A stretch of DNA of 64,000 nucleotides from positions 12,293-76,292 of the forward strand of contig JAWLGP010000022.1 of assembly GCA_041685045.1 (NCBI GenBank). The letters are read 5' to 3'. Under the pieces are notes generated by a model. That model was given only the letters and a program-made list of their open reading frames with translations, was not told where the DNA came from and did no database searches. Below, piece after piece: positions 27,201 to 33,698 of the stretch (its first letter is position 1; the number at the start of each line of letters is the position of its first letter). Both the position numbers and the translations under genes were made by a program. The DNA is from Thiohalomonas sp041685045. GTDB taxonomy: Bacteria; Pseudomonadota; Gammaproteobacteria; Thiohalomonadales; Thiohalomonadaceae.

Positions 27201-27516
27201 AGTGCCGGTGTTCCTGATCAGCCTGAAGGCGGGCGGCACCGGCCTCAACCTCACCGAGGCCGATACCGTCATCCACTACGACCCTTGGTGGAACCCCGCG
27301 GTTGAGGCCCAGGCCACCGACCGCGCCCACCGCATCGGCCAGGACAAGCCGGTGTTCGTCTACAAGCTGATCGCCGCCGGCACGGTGGAAGAGAAGATCG
27401 TCGACATGCAGCAGCGCAAACAGGCCCTCGCCGACGGTATCTACGGCAAGCGCAGCAAGGAGCAGGAGAGCGCGCTCACCGCGGATCAGATCCTGGCGCT
27501 GTTTAGCGAGGGGTGA
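24280..27516 (+). CDS. SWIM zinc-finger SNF2-family DNA-dependent ATPase
   Basis: Protein of 1078 residues starting at GTG 24280. The N-terminal SWIM zinc finger has Cys76, Cys78, Cys84 and His86 (CDCPVGYNCKHVAALL). A long middle region (about 95-600) is of the SNF2-associated type. The C-terminal helicase core (about 610-1075) has Walker A DDMGLGKTLQTLTHL, DEAQ box LDEAQTIKNP, TGTPLENHLGELW, and helicase C motifs LISLKAGGTGLNLTEADTVI and QATDRAHRIGQDKPVFVYKL. Such RapA/HepA-like bacterial SNF2 proteins remodel nucleoprotein complexes; the specific role is unknown. It is divergent from the peroxiredoxin gene across a 179-bp shared promoter region. Confidence 0.92.
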   Translation: MAAPPVKPTVSQISEACGPNAFGRGQRYFQQGRVLSLQWNASQRELSGRVEGREAVPYEQVVYIGRGRDPEIDGECDCPVGYNCKHVAALLIAWSSQDEQRPREEGLERWRQRLESRLASRHTPPPEPVVGRDTLLYLLQHRQGHEGPELRLEVVRTRWLKVGGWGKRYGYNLIDVAFSYYHPPEWVTEEDRLIARLVVGSGYGHGFSLEGEAGLLLLRRLVATGRCYFDSPDRSPLHFAPPRPAHFSWADTDEGRRLQVELADTVNWVLVPSTPPCYIDTATGACGAIEQPLEEELFRSLCELPPLPSSKTAEFSRYLLPLLPAGADLPLPAKLDLRPLAVPARPVVGLRGLSYGEGIIHVARLSFRYQDLEVAPFTADGQNRLLLQHDGIEWDLQRDLEGEARALQRLAGHGFIPVVVDGDTAQLDFIVEADNRAESAVQWRAFMEQLPALEADGWEIRRDADFRLRFDSVEAVTADIAADGEDWFDIGLSVDLAGQRIELLPLVTQWLQHGDTAEHRPLLFEAEPGHWVELPNELVRGIADTLVELYDAPGGGEGRLRLSRHQAARLDELERRTGGLAWQGGEQVRALGKKLRNFAGIVPVAPPTGLRAELRAYQQRGLDWLQFLREYGFAGVLADDMGLGKTLQTLTHLLLEKEAGRLTQPALVVAPTSLLGNWRREAERFAPALRVLVLHGPARKEWFERLGEFDLVITNYPLLPRDETELSAQRFSHLILDEAQTIKNPRAKAAEVVRGLAVDHRLCLTGTPLENHLGELWALFDFLMPGFLGEERRFNRLYRNPIEKEGDAPRREALAERIAPFMLRRTKQAVAAELPPKTEILRSVDLEPDQRRLYETIRTAMAEKVRQLLASKGLKRSHIEVLDALLKLRQVCCDPRLVKLESARKVRHSAKLALLMEMLPELLEEGRRILIFSQFSTMLGLIEQALTAANIPHVKLTGQTRKRDAVIERFQGGEVPVFLISLKAGGTGLNLTEADTVIHYDPWWNPAVEAQATDRAHRIGQDKPVFVYKLIAAGTVEEKIVDMQQRKQALADGIYGKRSKEQESALTADQILALFSEG

Positions 27517-27541
27517 GACGGGGCGTCTGCTGGGATCTATT

Positions 27542-27696
27542 TCACAGGATGGACAGGATTTTTCAGGATTAACAGGAAAAGGCTTTTTGCTGCGGGCGGG
27601 AGCCCAAACTTCTACTCGAGCATTCCCTCAAGCATTGTGTTCTCGCCGTTATTCCCATCCTGTTAATCCTGGAAAATCCTGTTAATCCTGTTCAAT
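27542..27696. repeat. Dispersed inverted-repeat element (ACAGGAT family), copy C
   Basis: Left arm ACAGGATGGACAGGATTTTT followed by CAGGATTAACAGGAAAAGGC; right arm TCCTGTTAATCCTGGAAAAT plus a further TCCTGTTAATCCTGTT. The core AAAAGGCTTTTTGCTGCGGG beside the left arm is shared with copies A and B. It fills the 193-bp gap between two convergent genes (SNF2 and UvrD-like). Confidence 0.75.
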
Positions 27697-27709
27697 CGTG
27701 TCAAACGCC

Positions 27710-29974
27710 TCAGGCCAACTCCAACCCGGCATATTCGATCGCCAGCATCTTGGTGCCGGCCCGGGGGAAGCTGACCTCGACCCGGCCTTCCGCCGGATGA
27801 TAGGCACGGACGGTGCCCCGGCCGAACTTCGGGTGGCGAACCGCCATCCCCGGTCGGAAGGCTGGCTTCTTGCCCGGGCTTGCCGTCTTGGCCGCGTTTT
27901 TCGGTGGGACGACACGCTCGACACGGAGCCCGGAGCCGAGCGCCGTCAGATAGGCGTTGGCCGGTCCCGGCACGGCGGCGTTGAGGCGGCCCTCCTCGCG
28001 CCCGGCAAGATGCCCCGCGACCGCGGAGGCGACGCGCAGGTTGGCCTCGTAGACAAACCGGGTGGCCATCCGATCGGGGGGCACGTCCCGGCGCCCTTCC
28101 CGGATGCAGCGATCCAGCTGCGGGTCCGCAGGCAAGGCCAGGACGAGTCGCTCCTTCGCGCGGGTGATCCCCACATAGAACAGGCGGCGCTCCGCCTCCT
28201 CGCCTTCCGGGCTGATGTCGCCCCCCGGAAACTGGGCATCCGACAGTCCGGCCAACAGCACCAACGGCCACTCCAGCCCCTTGGCGCGGTGAATGGTGGT
28301 GACCGTCAGATGGTCCTCCGGCAGGGAGGCGGTGTCGGCCGCGCGCAGCTGCTCAATCCAGTCGATCAGGGGATCCAGCCCAAGTTCCTGGGCCCGGCAG
28401 AACTCGGTAAATCCGGTACAGGCGAGCAGCTTCTCCTCGGCGTCTTCCGCGTTCGCGGCCAGGCGCCGGAACTGGGTTCGGATGTCGGTGCGCGCCATAT
28501 GGCGGATGATCACCTCCGCAGGCGCCAGATCACGCCAGGCACCGCTCTGCAATTCCTGCCAGAGCGCCGCCCGCTCCGCAATTTTCCCCTGCTGATAGGG
28601 ACTGGCGCTTTCCGCTTTCAACGCATCGAGGAGGTTGGCGGCGCGGGCCTGGTCGCCGGCCATCCGCCGCGCGGCCGCAGCCAGCCGCTTCTGCTTCAGC
28701 CCAAGGTGGGGGACACTCAGGAAATCCTCGATATCCCGAGACACCCGCTCAGGGTCACCGTTGTACAGCCGACCACTTGCCAGCTTCAGCACCGTGACCA
28801 GCGCGTTGATCTCCCGGGTGTGGAACAGCGATTCGCGCCCCTCCACCCGGTACGGGATACCGTGCTCGAGCAGCGCCAGTTCGACCGGAATGCTCTGACT
28901 GAACTTGCGGACCAGCACCACAGCATCGGCGAGCAAGCGCCCCTCTTCACGCCATTGGTCGATGAGCGCACCCGCCGGGTGTGACTTGCCGCCGACACGG
29001 ATCGGCTCCACCCGGGTGTGCGGCGTCGTCGGCTCGGAGAGACAGAGCTTGTCCACCCGCAGCTGGTTGTGACCGATCACGGAGTTGGCAAGCAGCGATA
29101 CGGCATGGCCGTAGCGAAACGTGTGGCTCAGGGTATAGGCCGTGGGGTCCGGGAAGTGGGCCGCGAAGCCACTGACGAGCAGTTCCGGCCGCGCCCCGCG
29201 CCACTCGTAGATGCACTGGTCGACATCGCCCACCACCATCACCTCGGCGCGCTCGCCCGCGATGTACCGCAGCAGATCCTCCTGAATGGCATTGGTGTCC
29301 TGGTATTCGTCGGCAATGACGAAATCCAGTTTGTTGGTGACCAGCTCCCGGGTCTCCGGCCGCGAATGCAGCAACTGGACCGGCTCATGCAGAAGGTCGG
29401 CGAAGAAGCGCACCCGCTGCTCGCGTCGGGCCTCCTCGAAGCGGTCAAAGGCCTCGATTAAGTAGCTGTGCTCCAGCGCAAAGCCGAGCTGCTCGAAGCG
29501 CTGCCAGGCCGGGACCCGATCGGCCTTCACCAGGTCGACGTAAAGCAGGAACTCATTCTGGATGTCGTCGCTCGGATACGCCTTGGCACCGAATTCGTTG
29601 CGGAAGGTGAACGTCAGCGCCGCCTTGGCCAGGTTGTTGAACTCCCACTCCTGGGTGGCCAGGCGGTAATCAGGCAGCAGCCCTCGAGCGACGAACAGCT
29701 CCGTCAGCTTGAATCCCAGCGAGTGATAGGTCCTGACGGTGACCTCGTCGCCAACCGGGCCCAACGCGGCCCGCAACCGCTCCCGGAACTGGAGCTGCGC
29801 GGCCTTGTTGAACATCAACACCATGATGCGCCGCGGCGACACCCCCCGGTCCCGCACCAGGTGCGCCACCCGCCCCACCATCGTGTGCGTCTTGCCGGAG
29901 CCTGGCACCGCATCGACCCGGGCGTGCCCCCCTGGGTGATGGATGACGGCGAGTTGTTCGGCGGTGTAGTCCAC
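27710..29974 (-). CDS. UvrD/PcrA-like superfamily 1 DNA helicase
   Basis: Protein of 754 residues with a GTG start at 29974. SF1A helicase motifs in order: Q motif YTAEQLAVIHHPGG, Walker A AVPGSGKTHTMVGRVAHLV, motif II ADEYQDTNAIQ, motif III VGDVDQCIYEWRGARPELL, motif V TIHRAKGLEWPLVLLAG and motif VI RRLFYVGITRAKERLVLALP. The C-terminus (VRHPKFGRGTVRAYHPAEG) resembles the PcrA/UvrD tail that contacts RNA polymerase. It is slightly longer than typical UvrD and not RecB-like (no nuclease domain). Likely a repair or replication helicase; whether it is the cell's main UvrD cannot be told here. Confidence 0.88.
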   Translation of the reverse strand: MDYTAEQLAVIHHPGGHARVDAVPGSGKTHTMVGRVAHLVRDRGVSPRRIMVLMFNKAAQLQFRERLRAALGPVGDEVTVRTYHSLGFKLTELFVARGLLPDYRLATQEWEFNNLAKAALTFTFRNEFGAKAYPSDDIQNEFLLYVDLVKADRVPAWQRFEQLGFALEHSYLIEAFDRFEEARREQRVRFFADLLHEPVQLLHSRPETRELVTNKLDFVIADEYQDTNAIQEDLLRYIAGERAEVMVVGDVDQCIYEWRGARPELLVSGFAAHFPDPTAYTLSHTFRYGHAVSLLANSVIGHNQLRVDKLCLSEPTTPHTRVEPIRVGGKSHPAGALIDQWREEGRLLADAVVLVRKFSQSIPVELALLEHGIPYRVEGRESLFHTREINALVTVLKLASGRLYNGDPERVSRDIEDFLSVPHLGLKQKRLAAAARRMAGDQARAANLLDALKAESASPYQQGKIAERAALWQELQSGAWRDLAPAEVIIRHMARTDIRTQFRRLAANAEDAEEKLLACTGFTEFCRAQELGLDPLIDWIEQLRAADTASLPEDHLTVTTIHRAKGLEWPLVLLAGLSDAQFPGGDISPEGEEAERRLFYVGITRAKERLVLALPADPQLDRCIREGRRDVPPDRMATRFVYEANLRVASAVAGHLAGREEGRLNAAVPGPANAYLTALGSGLRVERVVPPKNAAKTASPGKKPAFRPGMAVRHPKFGRGTVRAYHPAEGRVEVSFPRAGTKMLAIEYAGLELA

Positions 29975-30040
29975 GTTTTACCCGGCGCTTTGACGAAGGA
30001 GCAATTCATTGTACCGGACGCGCGAGCGCGGAGCCGCCAA

Positions 30041-30075
30041 GCAAGGTAGGTCGGGTTAGCGCAGCGTAACCCGAC
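30041..30075. repeat. Solo dispersed hairpin (GTAGGTCGGGTTAGC family)
   Basis: AAGGTAGGTCGGGTTAGCGC followed by AGCGTAACCCGACACC forms a short hairpin (CGGGTTAGC/GCGTAACCCG). The same family is present as an inverted pair at 61927-61981. Confidence 0.7.
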
Positions 30076-30082
30076 ACCCGGT

Positions 30083-30176
30083 TCACTGACTCACGCCGAG
30101 CCGAACGCTTTCGAGTAGCTCCTGCAAACGCACCCGCGGAAATTCTTGCATCGGTAGGAGACAGGCCTGTAGGAGT
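30083..30176 (-). pseudogene. 3' part of an unidentified ORF interrupted by the IS21 element
   Basis: Reading away from the IS left end, the frame gives LQACLLPMQEFPRVRLQE then LLESVRLGVSQ and stops at 30083-30085. Removing the element and one copy of the 5-bp duplication joins it in frame to the segment at 33430-33619, giving one 92-codon ORF. No family is recognised. See the matching 5' part. Confidence 0.6.
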
Positions 30177-30234
30177 TGTTAATGGCGCCGTACTTCCGCA
30201 TGAATCTGGCGGCACAAGACCTACCGAAAGGGTA

Positions 30235-30269
30235 AACGACAAAGGGGCCGAGACGGCCCCTTTGTCGTT
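30235..30269. terminator. 16-bp perfect hairpin inside the IS21 left end
   Basis: AACGACAAAGGGGCCG (30235-30250) and CGGCCCCTTTGTCGTT (30254-30269) pair perfectly around a 3-nt loop, 18 nt after the last IS gene. A likely transcription stop at the end of the transposition operon, or a block on transcription entering from outside. Confidence 0.65.
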
Positions 30270-30286
30270 GGTTGGGGCGAGGAAGT

Positions 30287-30475
30287 TCAAAACGGCGGGT
30301 CATCCGGAGGCGTAGTCGGAATCGGGACAGGTTGACGGTCTTCCCGGTAGGCATCAAGCAAGTGGATGTCGTAGATGGCCCAAATCTGCTCACGCAGAGT
30401 ATCGAGGAGGTCGACGACGGCCATCGCCTGCTCGGGTGTCCAGTCGTCAGGGATGGTGAAGCCGGTGTGCTTCAT
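30287..30475 (-). CDS. Small IS21-associated protein of unknown function
   Basis: A 62-residue ORF starting MKHTGFTIPDDWTPEQAMAV, then VVDLLDTLREQIWAIYDIHL, with a Pro-rich end. The ATG overlaps the istB stop (ATGA), so it is translated from the transposase mRNA. It is acidic and helical, with no known domain. Small ORFs in this position are carried by a subset of IS21 elements; function unknown. Confidence 0.7.
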   Translation of the reverse strand: MKHTGFTIPDDWTPEQAMAVVDLLDTLREQIWAIYDIHLLDAYREDRQPVPIPTTPPDDPPF

Positions 30476-31224
30476 GGCTTTTTTCTCCGGCGCTGGCGCG
30501 CACGTTGCTCGGTGCGCTCCTTGGCCTCCTTGAGGCGGTAGGAGTCACCCTCGATGGCGATGATTTCGGCGTTGTGGACGAGACGGTCGACCAGGGAAAC
30601 GACGCAAGCGGCGTTGGGGAAGACCTCGTTCCATTCGGCGAACGGGCGATTGGTGGTGATGAGGGTGCTCTTGGTCTCGTAGCGGCGGCTGACGAGTTCG
30701 AAGAGCAGATCGGCATGGCGGTTGGCATAGGAGAGGTAGCCCACCTCGTCGATGACGAGAAGGCCGGGCGATGCGTAGTGGCGCAGGCGACGGCGTAGAC
30801 CCGAGTCGCTGTCGATGGCGGCCAGCTCGCCGAGCAGCTGCCCGGCGGTCGTAAAAAGGACGGTGTGGCCGTGGACGAGGGCCTGATGGGCGATGTTGCG
30901 GGCGAGGGTGGATTTGCCGACGCCGTTCGGTCCCACCAGGACGACGTTTGCGGCTTCACTGAGAAAGTCGAGGCCGAGCAGTGCCTCGACCGCGCCGCGG
31001 TCGCAGCGTTTGGGCCAGCTCCAGTCAAAATCCTGAATCGCCTTGAAGCGGCCGATGCGGGCGGCCTTGAGCCGCCGCTCCAGGGAGCGGCGGGCGCGCT
31101 CGGCCTCCTCCCAGGCAATAAGCGGCGCGACCCAGTCGGCGCTCGCCACCTCGGGCCAGTGGGCAAGCAGACCATGCAGTTGCAGGGTCTTGGCACGGCG
31201 GTGCAGGGAATCGAGATCAGTCAT
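30472..31224 (-). CDS. istB: IS21 transposition helper ATPase IstB
   Basis: AAA+ ATPase of 250 residues, DnaC/DnaA-like. Walker A VGPNGVGKSTLARNIAHQAL, Walker B LLVIDEVGYLSYANRHADLL, and the sensor segment TLITTNRPFAEWNEVFPNAA are all present. The N-terminal helical region (LHRRAKTLQLHGLLAHWPEV) is typical. IstB selects targets and activates IstA. It overlaps the istA end by 8 nt, ensuring coupled translation. Confidence 0.95.
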   Translation of the reverse strand: MTDLDSLHRRAKTLQLHGLLAHWPEVASADWVAPLIAWEEAERARRSLERRLKAARIGRFKAIQDFDWSWPKRCDRGAVEALLGLDFLSEAANVVLVGPNGVGKSTLARNIAHQALVHGHTVLFTTAGQLLGELAAIDSDSGLRRRLRHYASPGLLVIDEVGYLSYANRHADLLFELVSRRYETKSTLITTNRPFAEWNEVFPNAACVVSLVDRLVHNAEIIAIEGDSYRLKEAKERTEQRARQRRRKKP

Positions 31225-32710
31225 CGCAGGTCTCCGTCAGCAGGTCATAGTGGTCGAGGCTGTGCGGTTGCACCGGGGTGTCACGCGCTTTGAGGTGGGT
31301 GGGCAGTGGTACGGCAATGGGCGGCGGCAGTCCGGCCGCCTCACGCCGACGCTCCAGCGCAAGGCGCACCGCGTTCGGATGCGGGACGCCACGGCTCAAG
31401 GCTTCCTCGATGGCGGCCTGCAGTTCGGTCGCCCCGTAGCGATCGAGCAGCCGCAGCAGCGAGGCGGTGATCGTCCCCAGGTTGTCGCCACGCTCCGCCG
31501 CCTGCTCCAGCAGCGTCTTGCCGGCCGGGGCCGCCTGGGCGAGGCGATCGAGACCGCGGTGGCGGCGGGCGGCACGCTTGTGGGCGAGGAGCGTTTCGAT
31601 ATGGGTCGGATCTTCAAGCTGCGCCCCCTTGTCATAGCTGCGGGCATGGGTGGCCAGCAGGCGGACGCCATCGACGATGCGCACCGTCTCGGGGCTCGCC
31701 AGCACGGTCAGACGCCGACGGACATGGGTGTGCGGGATGGAGTAGTCGTTGAGGTCGAAGCGGATGTAGGGCGTCTTGCCGGCGGTGACTTCAACGCGCT
31801 CCTCGGTCGGAAACGGATTGTCGGGCAGGGCCAAAAGGCGTGGCTGCTCCGCCTGGAAGGCGGCATGCACCGTCAGCGTGCGCTCCTCGGGACAGGGTCG
31901 CTGCGCGGCCGGCCCTTCGCACCAGGCGGTGGCCTGGGCGTTGAGGTCATTGAGGCCGGTGAATTCGCGGGCGGCGAAAAAGCTCTCGCGCACATAGCGG
32001 ATGGCCCGCTCCACGCGGCCCTTCTCATTGCCGCGGGCCACATTGACCGGCCGCGGCTCGTAGCGGTAGTGGCCGGCCAGTTCGAGCAGGGTCGGATGGA
32101 AGCGGATGGCCTCGTGCCGACGCTCCAGTACGGCACTTTTCAAGTTGTCGTAGAGCAGGACCCTGGGTACGCCCCCCCACGCCTCGAAGGCCGCCACGTG
32201 GCCGCGCAGGAAGTTTTCCATGCGTGCATCAAGAAAGAAGCGCAGGAAGATCTGACGGGAGTAGCTCAGCACCATCACGAAGGCCATCAGCGGCCGGCGG
32301 GCGCGGCCGATGGTCAGGTGGCCGAAGTGGCCCCAATCCACCTGGGCCTGCTCCCCAGGCAGCGTGCGCAGGCGAAGGAAAGCCTCCGCTACCGGCCGCG
32401 GCCGGTGCTGCGCGATGAGGTGGCGGAAGTGATCGGGGCCGCCGGCATAGCCGCGCTCGCACACCATCGCGTACAGCCGGCTGGCGGTGAGCTTCGGAAA
32501 CCGCTCCAGCATCTGACGGACGAAAGGCAGGTACGGTTCGATTTGCGAGGGGCGCGAGAAATTTGGCTGGTGCGGTGTGCCGGCCTGCGCCAGTACTCGC
32601 GCCACCACGTCACGGTGCACTCCTAACTGACGGGCGATGGTACCCACACGCCATTTTTCCGCGTGGTAGTAGCGCAGGATCTGCGCCTCAATTTCCGGGG
32701 AAACGGCCAC
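31217..32710 (-). CDS. istA: IS21 family transposase IstA
   Basis: DDE transposase of 497 residues. The N-terminal HTH (IEAQILRYYHAEKWRVGTIA, RQLGVHRDVVARVL) binds the ends. The catalytic rve core has Asp125 (AQVDWGHFG), Asp188 (LLYDNLKSAV) and Glu234 (GNEKGRVERAI). The C-terminal beta domain has YIRFDLNDYSIPHTHVRRRL. GTG start at 32710 with RBS AGGAG. No truncation or frameshift is seen, so the enzyme is probably active. Confidence 0.95.
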   Translation of the reverse strand: MAVSPEIEAQILRYYHAEKWRVGTIARQLGVHRDVVARVLAQAGTPHQPNFSRPSQIEPYLPFVRQMLERFPKLTASRLYAMVCERGYAGGPDHFRHLIAQHRPRPVAEAFLRLRTLPGEQAQVDWGHFGHLTIGRARRPLMAFVMVLSYSRQIFLRFFLDARMENFLRGHVAAFEAWGGVPRVLLYDNLKSAVLERRHEAIRFHPTLLELAGHYRYEPRPVNVARGNEKGRVERAIRYVRESFFAAREFTGLNDLNAQATAWCEGPAAQRPCPEERTLTVHAAFQAEQPRLLALPDNPFPTEERVEVTAGKTPYIRFDLNDYSIPHTHVRRRLTVLASPETVRIVDGVRLLATHARSYDKGAQLEDPTHIETLLAHKRAARRHRGLDRLAQAAPAGKTLLEQAAERGDNLGTITASLLRLLDRYGATELQAAIEEALSRGVPHPNAVRLALERRREAAGLPPPIAVPLPTHLKARDTPVQPHSLDHYDLLTETCDD

Positions 32711-33146
32711 TGTCGGCTCCTGTTATTGTCATTGTGGAGGACAAATGAGGGGCTCGACGGGTGCGCAGGAAGTCCAGGCGGACATGTGCCGTGCATGCGG
32801 CGCCGCAGAAGTGGCAGCGAGCGGCCATAACGGTCGGTGGTCGACACGAACGCAGTCGTTTGGCGGCTACCGCCGAGCCCGCCGGCAGTACATCATCGGG
32901 TGGCTCGGGCGGTGAACCCTGATGCGTCACTTTTTGTTGTCGGAGGCGATAGCGGCGCTGGCGTGCCGCGTGCTGCCGGCGCCCTCGCGGACTTTGCTGA
33001 TAGCGGCGTCCGGCCGCCCGTAACGAGGCGCCGCGTGCCGCCCGGGAGCACGATTCCCCGCAGTAAATCTGGCCACGGTCGCAGCGCGAACAAACGAGAA
33101 ACTGCGTGCGGCAGCGCGCACACAGACATAAACGGGCGGACTCCAT
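32688..33146 (-). CDS. Zinc-finger passenger protein of the IS21 element
   Basis: A 152-residue, Cys- and Arg-rich protein (MESARLCLCARCRTQFLVC...). The first 30 residues contain Cys pairs (CARC, CSRC, YCGESC) that resemble a double zinc ribbon; then comes a basic stretch (RRYQQSPRGRRQHAARQRRY); another CHFCGAAC lies near residue 115. It overlaps the istA start by 23 nt and is the first gene of the IS. A DNA- or RNA-binding accessory is plausible; function unknown. Start at ATG 33146. Confidence 0.65.
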   Translation of the reverse strand: MESARLCLCARCRTQFLVCSRCDRGQIYCGESCSRAARGASLRAAGRRYQQSPRGRRQHAARQRRYRLRQQKVTHQGSPPEPPDDVLPAGSAVAAKRLRSCRPPTVMAARCHFCGAACTAHVRLDFLRTRRAPHLSSTMTITGADSGRFPGN

Positions 33147-33429
33147 CGTCTCCTCGGCCTTGATCGCACCGAAGAGGCTGGACGGAAGCCGTCCGCAAGC
33201 GGGATACTGCCCACGCACCGTGTCTCCACGGTCGGGGCACGGCACCGGGTGTGATTTGGCGATCTTGGCCGGTGCCGTGTCCGTTCTCTACGGCTTCCCG
33301 TTTTCTACCGCATTACAGCCCTGCTGTCACAGTCTCTCGCGCCCTCTTGCCTGGCCGCCAGCGACGGCGGCCGCTTTTGCTTCCAGGCTCATGCCGCCAA
33401 ATAAGTGCGGATTTTCACCGCCATCGACA

Positions 33430-33619
33430 GGAGTACTGGCCGGCCGCCCTGACGAAAAGCCTCGGGCTCGTTGTTCACAAATTCTTCGCGTACACATTTC
33501 GTGAACAGCTGCCAATTGTGAACACCCACGGCAGAGAACCGCAGCTCGAGACCTTGGATGGCCTGGAAAAGCCCCCGAAGGCAACTTCCAACGTTAGACC
33601 CCGAGCCGGTAACCGGCAC
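33430..33619 (-). pseudogene. 5' part of an unidentified ORF interrupted by the IS21 element
   Basis: From GTG 33619 the frame reads VPVTGSGSNVGSCLRGLFQA, then GLELRFSAVGVHNWQLFTKC and VREEFVNNEPEAFRQGGRPV before entering the IS at 33429. Precise excision restores a 92-codon ORF with the segment ending at 30083. The frame has a stop immediately upstream (33623-33625). It lies just downstream of the NERD helicase gene on the same strand. Not recognised as any family; it could also be the C-terminal remnant of a larger gene. Confidence 0.6.
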
Positions 33620-33698
33620 GGGTCATGCCATGTCGAGGTCGCGGGCGGCATCTTCGACCGCCTCATGCCCCGGCTTGCCCAACTCAAGTTTCGCGAAA

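Larger units (their letters stand above)
30177..33429 (-). mobile_element. Complete IS21-family insertion sequence, 3253 bp
   Basis: The ends start TGT...: the left end TGTTAATGGCGCCGTACTTC and the complement of the right end TGTCGATGGCGGTGAAAATC match over about 40 nt, sharing TGGCG, TCCGCA and TGGCGGCA blocks in register, as in the multi-repeat IS21 termini. A 5-bp target duplication GGAGT flanks it (30172-30176 and 33430-33434). It carries a zinc-finger ORF, istA, istB and a small ORF, all on the minus strand with overlapping ends. Intact frames, clear ends and an intact duplication suggest a fairly recent insertion. Confidence 0.88.

Noticed and set aside
33389..33584. Short frames reading from the IS right end into the host DNA
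   Set aside because: Explained by the host ORF split by the IS; the portion inside the IS is terminal sequence.
33588..33612. Possible integron attC core (GTTAGAC) near the interrupted ORF
   Set aside because: No matching second core at a suitable distance and no integron integrase in the window.
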